A stretch of 64,000 nt of DNA from Sphingobacterium thalpophilum (GCF_038396785.1 NZ_CP151087.1:1550001-1614000), one strand, 5' to 3'; shown: positions 34,801 to 45,089, counted from the stretch's first letter. Notes: generated by a model from the letters alone, not told the origin. Made by a program: numbers and translations.

Positions 34801-36015
34801 ACGCCGATTAAAATAATTCAATCCTCCACCCTCAGTTCCAATTACAAGTTCTCCCATTCCATTTTCAACAAAAGCGCTCACCACATTGTAACTTAAGCTA
34901 TTGCGTTTAGCTTGATGGGTAAAATTCTGAAAATTGGGAATATCCTTGTCATAGATATTGACCCCTCCAAAATAGGTTCCGATCCAAATAGATCCCCTCT
35001 TGTCCTGAAATATAGGACGAATGGAATTATTGCTTAAGCTATTGGGATTTCCATCGTCTGCCTGAATAAAAAGCAGTTTTCCATTTTGATAAACATATAG
35101 GCCATTGAATGTTCCGATCCAAATCTTTCCATCAACTGTTTTTTTTAAGGACCGTACATCTTGACTGGCCAAACCTGTATGATTGCCCGCTTCAGTTAAC
35201 GAGGATATTTCGCCTGTATGCTCATTGATAATCCGAATCCCATTATATTTCGTGCCTACCCAGAATATACCTGGACTAACCTCCAATACGGCCTGAAACC
35301 GTTGATTAACTTTATTATCTACTGATTTCTCTTTGAAGTAAGTCCGTAGAACCTTTAAACTATTTCCATCTTTCGATGCGGCCTGCATGAGTACAATGGC
35401 ATCATCAGTACAAAACCACAATCGCTTTCTGCGATCCTCATACACGGTCCGAAAATTACGATAGTATTCTTTTCCCTGGCTTCTTTCAACGGTAATCTCA
35501 TTGAAGACCAATTCCGCTTCGAGATGCCGGCCCTCTTTAATCTTATACAAGCCTATATTTGTCGCAATCCAAATCTTGCCCTTGGAATCCTGAAAAATCT
35601 GATGAACGTTGACATCCATTTTTCCACTGCTACTCTCCACAGTAGGTAAGGGTATACGGATGAAATTGTCTGACGCACGATTGTATAAATTCAGTCCTGT
35701 CATTGTCCCTATCCAAAGCCGACTTTTGTTATCTTCCGTAATCGCTTGAATAAAGTTGTGCTCTAAGGAAAGGCTATCTTGTGGATTGCTGCGGTAAATC
35801 GTAAACTTTCTTGCGTCGTACTTATTTAAGCCATCACGGGTACCGATCCACATAAAACCCAAATAATCTTGAGCAATAGCGAAAACGCTGCCCTGAGACA
35901 AACCTTCATTGACATCCAAGTGTAAAAAACGATAGTTTTTTTCCTGCGCATGCAAAACAGAAATTAACGCTAAAGCACAGCAAAAACAGCGCACAAAAAC
36001 ACGTAGTGGCATCAT
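31831..36015 (-). CDS. Hybrid two-component system sensor/regulator (HTCS) of PUL 1
   Basis: 1394 residues. Signal peptide at the N-terminus; periplasmic two-component-regulator propeller repeats to about 740 (for example GLSQGSVFAIAQDYLGFMWI and repeated IWIGT); a Y_Y_Y domain at about 750-780; one membrane helix at about 812-832; histidine kinase with phospho-accepting His in FFTNISHEFRTPLS (about 867) and an ATPase domain to about 1090; a receiver domain with DIIISDVTMPNCDG (about 1187); and a C-terminal AraC-type DNA-binding domain (about 1300-1380). HTCS proteins sense a PUL oligosaccharide and activate its genes. It is the last gene of the PUL 1 row, 62 bases after the GH88 fusion. Confidence 0.95.
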   Translation of the reverse strand: MMPLRVFVRCFCCALALISVLHAQEKNYRFLHLDVNEGLSQGSVFAIAQDYLGFMWIGTRDGLNKYDARKFTIYRSNPQDSLSLEHNFIQAITEDNKSRLWIGTMTGLNLYNRASDNFIRIPLPTVESSSGKMDVNVHQIFQDSKGKIWIATNIGLYKIKEGRHLEAELVFNEITVERSQGKEYYRNFRTVYEDRRKRLWFCTDDAIVLMQAASKDGNSLKVLRTYFKEKSVDNKVNQRFQAVLEVSPGIFWVGTKYNGIRIINEHTGEISSLTEAGNHTGLASQDVRSLKKTVDGKIWIGTFNGLYVYQNGKLLFIQADDGNPNSLSNNSIRPIFQDKRGSIWIGTYFGGVNIYDKDIPNFQNFTHQAKRNSLSYNVVSAFVENGMGELVIGTEGGGLNYFNRRTNSFFSERHDKNNLNGLSHNNVKSICLDKGGNLWVGTYDGGLNLRRKGQQGYEHFRFDPNVSNGLANNNVYAILEDRNGDIWIGTFGGGLQVLRKNQKVGSFQTFDVAGKQLSSNMVRALLEDSKGNLWIGTSNGLNLKLAGTDKFVSFLNDKKDSLSISGNDIVSIHEDRKGQIWIGTYMGGLNRYLPEKKAFKRFNERNGLPINNVFAMLSDLKNKLWLSTNTGISCFDPLSGHVRTYTKTDGLPGNEYIQNAAAMLRDGKLAFGSFSGFTLFNPDSLSVNNYIPPIQFTELKLFNKTVLPGIDAVIPKDISMMDELILDHNQNVFSLEFSVLNYVHSEKNQYAYYLKGFDQDWNYVSNPVATYTNLDPGTYELWVKGANNDGVWNEKATVLKIKVLPAPWKTWWAYSGYFLLFAAAGFLVIRFFHGRNKLKQDLLIRQIDSEKQEELHEAKLNFFTNISHEFRTPLSLIIGPLNQLKGDRSLSAYAQEHLGYATRNADRLMNLVNQLLDFRKHEGGKMKLFCQKVHLATYLENIRQNFHFIAEKNNIQFFLDNKVSPNYVAGFDPEQFEKVLVNLIYNAFKFTDKGGKIKIQVELEVEGELEKLLVSVWDSGRGIPPKDIPFVFEQFYQANTKGLSATNGGIGLALCRSIVQLHGGKLTVESNMVQETTDYNTVFRISLPQSAVVIEELPVLTDTPGMICADPADAGMPYVDTTKTAIERPAAEEDKPIILVAEDNVELRCFLCENLRKKYIVLEANDGIEALELVQTKQPDIIISDVTMPNCDGITLLQQIKNDSSSNHIPVILLTARTADPYITEAFEIGTDDYITKPFSMPHLIQKISNILQTRKRLEEKFVQHYLLGAQGTDLPERTRFLDQVLKIVEENLGCEDFGVLDLTKAIGVSRSVLYRKIKQQTGLNLVEFINMVRLKKAAYILVNDTGLSISEVAYQVGFNDPKYFSKSFKKFYKESPRTYVEKFGVKESSNLEK

Positions 36016-36077
36016 AAGGTATATAATTGAAATGGATGATAAAAATAATCATTCCATTGAATAAACACGAACAAGAA

Positions 36078-38777
36078 TCACTTTAATCGATCTTTTAATT
36101 GTTGCTCATAAAGCGAGCCGATCGACATTATCCGGTTTTGATTTTCCCAATAACCAGCGTTTCTATTTTTCAATCTTCCAGCTACTTTCTCTCCCTTTAC
36201 GCCTATGGCAAAATTTTGCCCAGAAGTCCAGGGCTGTTGTACTGCAGCACTTTTGACCGTACAATTCCATAAGACTTGTGTCACCCCAGTCCAACCGTGT
36301 CCACTCCCCCAATTACCCCGATCCTGCACATTAATTTCACCATCCGTTACGATTTGATCGTATAAGGTTCCAACAGCCCATCGATGATGTGGACCAATAT
36401 CCGCATGTGTTCGTTCCGCGCTAGAAAGGCTAAAAACGTTCGGACCGAGGGTCCTGGCCCCTGTTACGTAATCATGACGACCTTCCGTCGTATAAAGTTC
36501 TTTAAATAAATTAAGCTGACCGTCATTATTGAACGAATACCTCCGCCCGCCTGTAATTTGAGATTTTCCATCCAGACACCGCGACTTCATTACTGTAATC
36601 TGTTTGGCAAAAGCACCAAGACTCACCGCCGCATAGCCAAAATAACGCGCGGTGATATTGCGCACCCAACCATTCGTTATTTTATCCATATCAATTGCAA
36701 TCCAGCCGTGATTTTCGTCCGTATCACTTACAAAATCAGACTCGAACCGTATATTTTCGATCCCAACTTCACTTATACGCCCGTCGAAGGTGTAGGGAAT
36801 AACGGCCACTTTTGCGTACCTCGGATCAATCGCCATCACCAGGGGATTATCAAAAAATACAGAGTCACCTCGAATGGCTAAAATAGTACGTTCAAAATTT
36901 AGCTTGTATTCCCGCACTGTCCACTGTTTCGTCCCTTCTCTTTTTTCAATCTGGTTCATTCGAAGCGCTTCAATCCAGGCATCGTTCATTTCATACGAGA
37001 GGAGGACCTGCTCGCCCACTCTCCATTCCTTCGGACGATCGACCAGAACATAGTTAGCCCCTACAGGTCCATAGCCAGGCTTAACAAACTGTTGTCTAGC
37101 CTGATCCACTGTATAATTACCCGTACCGGAAACTTTCAATAAGCTCCGTTGGTGCTGGCCTGCTGCTTTAAGCAGGGTTTGTCCTTCGGCATCCCCCTCA
37201 CCTCTCAACACCACACCGCTGGCATGAATTTCCAAACTCCCAGGTATAGTGTATAGGCCTTTTTTTAACAAAACAGCACCTCTATAACCGTTTTTATCAG
37301 GTGGTTTTGCTGCTACGGCATCGATAGCCTGCTGTATAATTTGCTGATCATCGCCATTTATGCTGGGTTTTACCGTAACCACGACAGGAACATTGGGCAG
37401 CTTTTGATCACCTTGATGATAGCCCACATGGCTAAAGTCGGGGATGACGTTTCCCTGTGCATCCGGAAAATAGATCAATTGTCCCGCTGGATTTTTTCGG
37501 ACCAGATCCGATTGCACTTTTCCGGACTGCAGCTCTTCTTGTCGATGCAGTGCTTCCGAGAAATAATAATCGGCATAACTCAAAGGTTTATCCACTTCGG
37601 TATTGGAAGGTTTCGATCCCGTACTGTGTAATAATATAAAACCGCGATTTTTATTTGGTGGCGACATGTAATGGTCTATCAGGTTAGCCAATATGGTCTG
37701 TGCTTTTGCACGATAATCTTTTCCTTGGTTGCTATACGTGCTTAATTCCAACAGCCCCGATGCGATGACTGTCGCTGCCGACACATCCCGTGGTTCATTT
37801 GGTATATGAGGTGCATCGAAATCCCAATAAGGGATCAAGTCTTTCGGCATATTAGGATGTGTAAACAGCCAATGTGCAACTTTTTCGGCTTGCTGCAAAT
37901 ATTTCGGATCGCCGGTTTCTCTGTAACACATCGTATAGCCATACAGTGCCCAGGCTTCACCCCGCGACCAGGTCGATTCGTCACTTAAGCCCTGATGGGT
38001 GTTTTTATGCTGCACTGCTCCTGTTTTCGGGTTGTAGTCTATCACATGATAGGTACTGTAATCCGGTCTAAAATGAATTTTTAGCGTTGTGTTGGCGTGG
38101 CTCACCGCGATCTGATAATAAGTAGAGTCTCCAGTGAGTTTGGTTGCTTCAAACAGCAATTCTAGATTGAGCATGTTATCAATGATAACCGGAAAGTCCC
38201 AGCGGTGGCTATTGTGGTCCCACGAACGTATACAGCCGACTGTTGGATTGAAACGGGTTGCCAGCGTTTTGGCTGCCTGTACAAGCACCTCCCGGTACTG
38301 TGGATTTGCGGTTAAGCGATAACCATTTCCAACGCTACAATAGATCTTAAAGCCCATATCATGGGTCTTACCATTAAATTGCTCCGCCTCGATCGACCTT
38401 GTTGTTTCCGAAGCGAGATCCTTCCATTGTTGTTTTCCCGACTTTTCGTAGAGAAACCATAGGACGCCAGAAAAAAAACCACTGGTCCAGTCCCCCCTTT
38501 TCACAGCAACCAGTTCGTTATCTGTGGAAAGCGTACGTGGCGAAACCAAGGATGAATCCCTTTTTTTCAAGAGCTGCAATTCTTTATAAAGTAGTTGAGC
38601 TTGTTGATCTGCAAGGCCCCACGCTTTTTGCAGCTGCCTGGTACTCTGTGCCTCAACGTGTTGAAAAGCGCACAGAATTCCCGTCAAAAATAGTGCTTTG
38701 GCAATGGATGGCCTTTTTAAATTTCGAAAGCGCAAAAAGAGGGTATATCTTCGCAAAGACATCGCATTAACATTCAT
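36078..38777 (-). CDS. GH88 unsaturated glucuronyl hydrolase fused to a right-handed beta-helix domain
   Basis: 899 residues with a signal peptide ending near HVEAQ. Residues about 45-410 are a GH88 (alpha/alpha)6 domain: DWTSGFFSGVLWFLYE, DNMLNLELLFEAT (catalytic Asp region), DESTWSRGEAWALYGY. GH88 removes the unsaturated uronic acid left by polysaccharide lyases. Residues about 440-890 form a second domain with VLLKKGLYTIPGSLEIHASG, typical of pectate-lyase-like beta-helices, and HADIGPHHRWAVGTLYDQ. This second half may bind or cleave a polysaccharide. The fusion suits a pathway in which a lyase product is processed on the spot; an alginate-lyase-family gene lies directly upstream. Confidence 0.88.
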   Translation of the reverse strand: MNVNAMSLRRYTLFLRFRNLKRPSIAKALFLTGILCAFQHVEAQSTRQLQKAWGLADQQAQLLYKELQLLKKRDSSLVSPRTLSTDNELVAVKRGDWTSGFFSGVLWFLYEKSGKQQWKDLASETTRSIEAEQFNGKTHDMGFKIYCSVGNGYRLTANPQYREVLVQAAKTLATRFNPTVGCIRSWDHNSHRWDFPVIIDNMLNLELLFEATKLTGDSTYYQIAVSHANTTLKIHFRPDYSTYHVIDYNPKTGAVQHKNTHQGLSDESTWSRGEAWALYGYTMCYRETGDPKYLQQAEKVAHWLFTHPNMPKDLIPYWDFDAPHIPNEPRDVSAATVIASGLLELSTYSNQGKDYRAKAQTILANLIDHYMSPPNKNRGFILLHSTGSKPSNTEVDKPLSYADYYFSEALHRQEELQSGKVQSDLVRKNPAGQLIYFPDAQGNVIPDFSHVGYHQGDQKLPNVPVVVTVKPSINGDDQQIIQQAIDAVAAKPPDKNGYRGAVLLKKGLYTIPGSLEIHASGVVLRGEGDAEGQTLLKAAGQHQRSLLKVSGTGNYTVDQARQQFVKPGYGPVGANYVLVDRPKEWRVGEQVLLSYEMNDAWIEALRMNQIEKREGTKQWTVREYKLNFERTILAIRGDSVFFDNPLVMAIDPRYAKVAVIPYTFDGRISEVGIENIRFESDFVSDTDENHGWIAIDMDKITNGWVRNITARYFGYAAVSLGAFAKQITVMKSRCLDGKSQITGGRRYSFNNDGQLNLFKELYTTEGRHDYVTGARTLGPNVFSLSSAERTHADIGPHHRWAVGTLYDQIVTDGEINVQDRGNWGSGHGWTGVTQVLWNCTVKSAAVQQPWTSGQNFAIGVKGEKVAGRLKNRNAGYWENQNRIMSIGSLYEQQLKDRLK

Positions 38778-38835
38778 GTTATCTGTAGGTTTTTAAGGTG
38801 AAATGGTTAAGTTATTTTATAAAGAGCCAGGAAAA

Positions 38836-40023
38836 TCAAAGCCATATAATCGGGTTGCGAATGGGTAAATTTCGAACAACCTCTTCTTGTTCAGGTGCAT
38901 GATCAAGCTTTTTCCAAAGCTGCAGATAGTCTTTATTCTGGTAAGCTTCTGCCGAAAATACGAGTGCCGGATGCGCAATTGGCCACTGATCCCAATACAT
39001 GACATCTTTCGGATACGGCCATTTTTCTTTATCTGCAATATAAGGGACCATAAAATCAACACCCGTTTTTATTGTCCGCCCATCTGACAATGTATACTGC
39101 CAAAGGGAGGTGTTGGTCTTGGACAAAATCTGGCAGATCATGGTCATCGCATCCAGATTAAACAACGCGTATCCATAAGGTTTTGTCCGCTGCAATTCTC
39201 TCGGAAAACTGCCATTAGACTCCATTTGATTCGGCAATAACACGTGCGCATAGCGATCTGCACATCTGTTGAGTAATACCGTGTCTTGCCCCAAACTCGA
39301 AAATGCAGCGACCTGCATCACCCAACAGGTACCATGGTTATTGGCAGCATTCATTTCATCGATCCCATATTGATGCGTTGTAAGCCAGCGTAAATAGGTT
39401 GCAAACCAGCGATGTATGGCATCCTTAGCAGCCTGTGGAAAATTGGGGTCGTCTTCAAATATCTTTACGCCCTGTGCAACTTCCATCAGATGAATGGTAT
39501 CAATAATGCCTATTCCTCGCCCTGTAAAACGCCCTTGTATAGCCTGAGCATAAAGAAGATTCGGATTCATCATCGTCTCTGCATCCACGAACCAAGCCTT
39601 TAAATGGCGAAGGGCCTGCTGTACGTATTTTTTATCTGGATTCAAACGATAGGCTGAGGCCAGTGCCCCCACGATTCGGCTAAAGCGGATCATCGCTTTA
39701 CGATGTTCAACGAAATTGGCTGGATTAGTCATCCCATCCCGTTGAATATAGGGCGCAGCGGGATCTTTGGGATCGGGCCACCAATAATCGCCTTCAGAAT
39801 AAAAATCATGAATACCCCCGGTACTCCGAACTGCCTTATAAGCTGTCACAGACAATGGTTTCTGCTTCATCGCCCACTTGGACTGCTTTAGGATAACAGG
39901 GCGCAGCGTCTGGATGATCTCCTGCTCAAAAATACCTTCCTTCATTTTTGCCCTCAAGAATAAAGGGAAAATTGCGATCCCAAGGAGACAGCCAATGACG
40001 CGAACAATTGATGTAAATTTCAT
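38836..40023 (-). CDS. Alginate-lyase-family polysaccharide lyase (PF05426 type)
   Basis: 395 residues with a signal peptide. The (alpha/alpha)6 lyase pattern is shown by YWWPDPKDPAAPYIQRDG near the N-terminus, the active-site-type motif NAANNHGTCWVMQV, and PNGSFPRELQRTKPYGYALF-like ESNGSFPRELQRTKPYGY. Families of this fold (PL5, PL38 and relatives) cleave alginate or glucuronan by beta-elimination. In this PUL it probably creates the unsaturated uronic end that the GH88 fusion removes. The precise PL family and substrate are not decided by sequence reading. Confidence 0.85.
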   Translation of the reverse strand: MKFTSIVRVIGCLLGIAIFPLFLRAKMKEGIFEQEIIQTLRPVILKQSKWAMKQKPLSVTAYKAVRSTGGIHDFYSEGDYWWPDPKDPAAPYIQRDGMTNPANFVEHRKAMIRFSRIVGALASAYRLNPDKKYVQQALRHLKAWFVDAETMMNPNLLYAQAIQGRFTGRGIGIIDTIHLMEVAQGVKIFEDDPNFPQAAKDAIHRWFATYLRWLTTHQYGIDEMNAANNHGTCWVMQVAAFSSLGQDTVLLNRCADRYAHVLLPNQMESNGSFPRELQRTKPYGYALFNLDAMTMICQILSKTNTSLWQYTLSDGRTIKTGVDFMVPYIADKEKWPYPKDVMYWDQWPIAHPALVFSAEAYQNKDYLQLWKKLDHAPEQEEVVRNLPIRNPIIWL

Positions 40024-40040
40024 TTTTCCTGGATTTTGAA

Positions 40041-42611
40041 TTACATTGGAACAATACGGTACCGTTTACCTTTTATGGTCTCAAATTGAACTTCAAACGT
40101 TTTTGGACCAGCTAAAAGGGGCAGTTTGGAAGAATCCGCTACCGTATACGGAAGTTGTTCCGGTTTATATAATAGCGCATTGTCTGTGACAGCTGCCTGA
40201 TTTGATTCGACACCGACAACTTTAACGGGTAAAGGTGTACGCAAACGACAAACACCACCAATATTGGACACGATCATTGCTTCGGTCAATACGTTATTTT
40301 TCCAGGCAATATCTACGGTAAAGTTTCCCCTGGCCTTAATTCCTTTTATCGTCCCAGCAGACCATTCATCAGGTAGGGCCGGTAACAAGTGGACGGCCCC
40401 ATCATGACTCTGCAGCAACATTTCAGTCATTCCCGCCGTAGCACCAAAATTCCCATCTATTTGAAAAGGTGGATGTGCATCAAATAGATTCGGATAGGCT
40501 CCGCCACCGCTCATCTGCGCACGGTCCAATTTGGGATCAATAAAATTTAAGGCATCCTTGAGGATTTTATAGGCATGATTTCCATCCTGAAGCCTCGCCC
40601 ACCAATTTGTCTTCCAGGCCATCGACCAGCCGGTACTCACATCGCCCCTTAAAAGCAATGAACGCTTGGAGGCCGCAGCCAAAGCCTTGTTTTCTGCAAG
40701 GCTGATCTGATTGCCCGGGTATAATCCAAATAGGTGGGAAATATGCCGATGCTGGTCCTTTGGATCATCCCAATCTTTAAACCATTCCTGCAATTGTCCA
40801 TATTGCCCCACCTGATAGGGATAAAGCTTTTCCTTCGCTTGTTCTAGTGCTGATTAAAATTCAGGATCAACGTTCAGTATAGCACAGGAGTGAATAACAG
40901 CTGTGAAAAGCTCCCGAATGATCGCCATGTCCATGGTAGAGGCCATGGTCAATTGATATTCCTTACCTGCTATTTTAATTGTATTTTCAGGTGAAGTGGA
41001 CGGATTGGTGACGAGATATTTATTTCCGAGATCCGCAATCAGCCATTGCAACATAAATTGGGCTGCCCCTTTCATCAAGGGGTAGGCCTTCTCCTTCAAG
41101 AACGTTTTGTCACCCGTAAAACGGTAGTGTTCCCATAGATGTGTGCTCAACCAGGCTCCTGCCATAGGCCATGCCGACCAGCGCGGCATTCCTTTGGGAT
41201 CCCAATCGTATCCGCCCGGAGGGGAAGTTTTGGCCCATAGATCGGAATTATGATGAACAACCCAGCCCTTATCGATATTGTAATTTATCGATGCTGTTTT
41301 GGCCCCATTGATAGCCAGCTCATCCATAAAATCAAACAAAGGCTGATGACATTCTGCAAGATTGGTATTTTCCGCAAGCCAATAATTCATTTCTGTATTG
41401 ATATTGGTCGTATAATTACTCCCCCAAGGCGGCTGCACATGATCATTCCAGATCCCCTGTAAATTTGCAGGTCTGCCACCTTGTCTGGAACTAGCAATCA
41501 ACAAGTAGCGCCCAAAATGATAATAAAGCGTCAGCAGGCCCAAATCGGCCGGTCCTTTGGAAAACTGCATGATACGTTGATCTGTTGGCAATTTATCATG
41601 CACAGAAGTACCTGTCAGCTCAAAGGCTACTCGATTGAATAGTGCTTGATAATCTTTTTGATGATCGGAGAGTATGGTCTGAAAATTCTTTTTGGAGACA
41701 GTATGCATGCGGTTTTTTGCGAGCAGCGTGGCATCTTTACCTTCCTGACTCGGCGACTTATCAAAACCGTTAAAGCTTGTCGCTTCCGTCAAAAATAAAA
41801 TCACCTCATCGGCGCCTATGATCTTAAGCTTATCCCCCTCTTTTTTTACCACACCACCGATATTCTTTACGCTTATCTGCATCGCAAAAGCCATCCCTTT
41901 TCCGCCAATACTGTCGTACACGACTTGTTGGGGTTCATAATCCCTATTGGCGACAAAACTTGGTGCTTTACCCTGCAAGGTCAGCTGATTATTCCCTTGC
42001 GCTGAAACACTGTATTTTAGCTTACTGGTTAAGGAAAGGTCGAATGTAATTGATTTTTTCTTGTCGGCCTTCAGTCGAACGACCAATGCTTTATCCGGAA
42101 AACTGATAAAACTTTCCCTTTGGTATTGAACGCCTTGATAGGAATAGCTGACCCGATTGATCGCTCGCTCCATATCCAGCTCCCGTTTGTAATCTTTTAC
42201 CTTTTTTTCGTCCTGATGAAAATCCAACCATAAATCGCCCATCGGTAGATATCGAGCAGAATAAGGTCCTTGCATTTTCTTCCAAAGGACTGCTGCCTCT
42301 TCATATTTTCCAGCAAAGATGGCTTGGCGTACCTTGGGTAGAATTTGCGGGCCATTGGGATTATTGCCCGCATCGGGTTCACCCGACCACAGGGTATTAT
42401 CGTTAATTTGAAACCTATCTTTACTTAGCCCACCAAATACCATCGCTCCTGTAGTGCCATTGCCTAGCGGTAGTGCCTCCTCCCAGAGCGCGGCCGGTTG
42501 ATCATACCAAAGCTTGAGCTGCGGCGAATTGCCTTGTGCACGGCATGGCGCAAGCGACCCCATAAGGCCGAGCAGTAAAAAGAAGTTCAAATGATTCGTT
42601 GCTTTTAACAT
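40041..42611 (-). pseudogene. GH95 alpha-L-fucosidase/alpha-L-galactosidase interrupted by an in-frame stop
   Basis: A single reading frame of 856 codons is broken only by TAA at codon 586 (40856-40854). Before it: signal peptide, LKLWYDQPAALWEEALPLGN, NINTEMNYW (conserved Asn residues, about 405) and NPSTSPENTI (catalytic Glu, about 540), ending LNVDPEF. After it, in the same frame: [32 protein letters not shown], then QIDGNFG with the conserved Asp (about 717). The usual residue at the stop would be Gln or similar, so a C-to-T change of CAA fits. The 585-residue product lacks the QIDGNFG Asp and is probably inactive. The second half could only start at GTG 40811. Confidence 0.88.
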
Positions 42612-42617
42612 CTTGTG

Positions 42618-45089
42618 TTATTTTTCTATCGTTAACAAGGTACTTTTTGATCCTTCCATCCGGCCTGATACCACAGCGCTTCCCGAAGGCAGTCGAAGCT
42701 TAATCAATGCACGACCATTGTAGACCTGCACTTTTTTCGACCCCGTAGAAGTGCCTTGGTCGACGATCAACTGACCATCGCCGGTCGAACCAAAATAGAT
42801 CCAATCCTTTGCATCGAGACAGGGGGTATTGGTATTATCCACAATTTGAGCTTGCACAGTGATCATATCGCCTTCCGTGGCAATTTTTTCCACAAGAAGT
42901 TTTGCCGGTTTACCCCACTTTTTTGTCTGATACTGCTGTTCAATTTCATCCACGAGAATTTCCCGGCCGTTTTTCGCGACAGCTTTAATCTGATTGCTTC
43001 CTTCGTTCAGTTTCACCATCCAGCGCAAACCTGCCGCTGGAAAATCTTGGCTATTTCTTTTCTTTAGTCCTTGACTTTTGCCATTGACAAAAAGCTCAAC
43101 CTCCTTGGCATTGGAATACACCTTGATCATTTTCGACTCGTCTTTTTCACCCCAACGGACCGGCCAGCTATGGCCATAAATATGCAACATTGGCTTCTCG
43201 GTCCAATACGACTGGAATACGTAGTACGATTCTTTTTTGGTAAAATCCCGTTCAACAACACCCTTCTGATTGACATAAGGCACAGGATTGTCTGGCCGGA
43301 CCGGAGTTGAAAAATCTTTAAATGGCCAGTAGGCTGTTCCCGTGAGCCAAGGCATGGTTTCCTGTTCCTTTAAGTGCCAATCGATGAGATTACAGATGTA
43401 GCTTTCACTCCAATCGCCATCTTTAGAAACGCGTGCTGCTCCACCAATGAGCGACGCATCGCCTGCCCGTTCATCTGTTGTACCATCACCTTTGATTTTA
43501 GCTAGAGCACGGTCAGGGTCCTCTGCATGTCGTCTTGCATGACTATCCCCGCCCCACTCCACATGAAGGAAATGCTTTACCTTTTTCATTTCTTCCTCGG
43601 AGGCTGCTTTATAGTCGGTATAAACGCCTCTATACCAACCCGCCCAAATGGACGGAGAATAAACATCAACAATATCTTTACAGAAATCACAACGTCGTAT
43701 CGCTGTTTTCCGGCTTGGGTCCAATTGATGAGCTAAGCCATTGATTTCACTCATATAAGCTCTTATCTTCGCCTGATCAAACTCCGTAAAATCACCGGGC
43801 CAATCATTTTCGTTGCCGAGGCCCCAAATAATGACCGATGGATGATTATAATGCTGTTCAATCATATTGGTTAACATCCGTTTTCCCTGAAGCTGATAGA
43901 CCTCTCCACCCAATCCACCTCTGCACCATGGAATCTCTTCCCAAACCAAAATACCCAGACTATCGCAGGCCTCAAGCACTTTACGACTCTGCTGATAATG
44001 TCCCAAGCGTATAAAGTTTACACCCATCTCTTTCATCAGGGTCATCTCCTGTAAGATCTGATCGTCAGTCATTGCTGCAGCAACTCCGGCATGGTCTTCA
44101 TGACGATGGGTACCGCGAAGCAAAAGTCTTTTCCCGTTCAGCAGAAAAGGACCATTCTCCTTAAATTCTACCTGTCTAAAGCCAAAGGCAGTCTCTTCTT
44201 TAAATATTTGCCCATTGCTTTTAACCGTGGTAACCAAACGGTACAAGGCCGGTTGATCAGGGCTCCAAAGCTGTGGCTTCTTGACCATGAACTTCCCAAA
44301 TTCAAGATTTAATGCTCCCTTATTAACCTGTGGTTGCTGGGTTTGCACGATTTTTCCAGCGGGGTCGTAGAGCTGCATTTCGACTTCAAAATTAGTCTGA
44401 GCCGAAAATGGCATCAGTCGTCCACGGACGTTGGCTACCCCCTGCCTGCCATCAGCCCCTACTGACGCCTCAACAAATACACGTTCCAAGGCTGTCTGCG
44501 GAACATATTTCAGGTTTAGATGTCTGTAAATACCGCCATAGACGTTAAAATCAGACAGATTGGAGGGGATCATTTCTAAATCACGCGAATTATCCACACG
44601 AATTGAAAGCGGTATTTTACCCTTTAATTGTTTTTTAAAAGCATCTGTTTTTTTAAACTTTTCAACCGCATCCGTGATGTCCACCGTCCATTCGTCGTAT
44701 CCACCAACGTGCTCCCCAACTTTAACGGTATGGATATAAACAGCTGTCTTTTGTCCGGCTCCTTCAAAATGAAGGAGGGTGTGACCATTTAAATAGGGGT
44801 TGTCAATCTCCAGCGATTTTCTATACCAACTGGGTCCCTGATAATAATTGATAGCTGGATCAACAGCGTCCAGCGCATTATAACAATGCGGTAGATCTAC
44901 CTGCTGCCACAATGGAACAGATTCGGGATTACCGGCTCCCACCGGTCTTACAGCTTCCCAGATTCCACCCAGATCGCTCTTTAAGAAATCCCAGCCATGA
45001 TCAATCCGCTTAACTTCCTGAGCATGGAGCTGAGCAACTCCAAAAGTCAACAACAACGCAACTATTTTATTCAATCTACTTTTCTTCAT
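42618..45089 (-). CDS. GH2 family glycoside hydrolase (beta-galactosidase/beta-glucuronidase type)
   Basis: 823 residues with a signal peptide ending near LHAQ. Sugar-binding domain with WYRKSLEIDNPYL and VGGYDEWTVDITD, immunoglobulin-like domain, then the TIM barrel with GTHRHEDHAG, the acid/base motif IIWGLGNENDWPG and the likely nucleophile in LHVEWGGDSHARR. C-terminal DUF4982-like part (MIKVYSNAKEVELFVNGKS). It removes terminal beta-linked galactose or glucuronic acid; which one is open. It lies 6 bases before the GH95 start and 37 after GH29. Confidence 0.92.
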   Translation of the reverse strand: MKKSRLNKIVALLLTFGVAQLHAQEVKRIDHGWDFLKSDLGGIWEAVRPVGAGNPESVPLWQQVDLPHCYNALDAVDPAINYYQGPSWYRKSLEIDNPYLNGHTLLHFEGAGQKTAVYIHTVKVGEHVGGYDEWTVDITDAVEKFKKTDAFKKQLKGKIPLSIRVDNSRDLEMIPSNLSDFNVYGGIYRHLNLKYVPQTALERVFVEASVGADGRQGVANVRGRLMPFSAQTNFEVEMQLYDPAGKIVQTQQPQVNKGALNLEFGKFMVKKPQLWSPDQPALYRLVTTVKSNGQIFKEETAFGFRQVEFKENGPFLLNGKRLLLRGTHRHEDHAGVAAAMTDDQILQEMTLMKEMGVNFIRLGHYQQSRKVLEACDSLGILVWEEIPWCRGGLGGEVYQLQGKRMLTNMIEQHYNHPSVIIWGLGNENDWPGDFTEFDQAKIRAYMSEINGLAHQLDPSRKTAIRRCDFCKDIVDVYSPSIWAGWYRGVYTDYKAASEEEMKKVKHFLHVEWGGDSHARRHAEDPDRALAKIKGDGTTDERAGDASLIGGAARVSKDGDWSESYICNLIDWHLKEQETMPWLTGTAYWPFKDFSTPVRPDNPVPYVNQKGVVERDFTKKESYYVFQSYWTEKPMLHIYGHSWPVRWGEKDESKMIKVYSNAKEVELFVNGKSQGLKKRNSQDFPAAGLRWMVKLNEGSNQIKAVAKNGREILVDEIEQQYQTKKWGKPAKLLVEKIATEGDMITVQAQIVDNTNTPCLDAKDWIYFGSTGDGQLIVDQGTSTGSKKVQVYNGRALIKLRLPSGSAVVSGRMEGSKSTLLTIEK

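Noticed and set aside
40854..40856. Recoding of the GH95 stop as selenocysteine or pyrrolysine
   Set aside because: The codon is TAA, whereas these residues use TGA and TAG, and no recoding element is visible.
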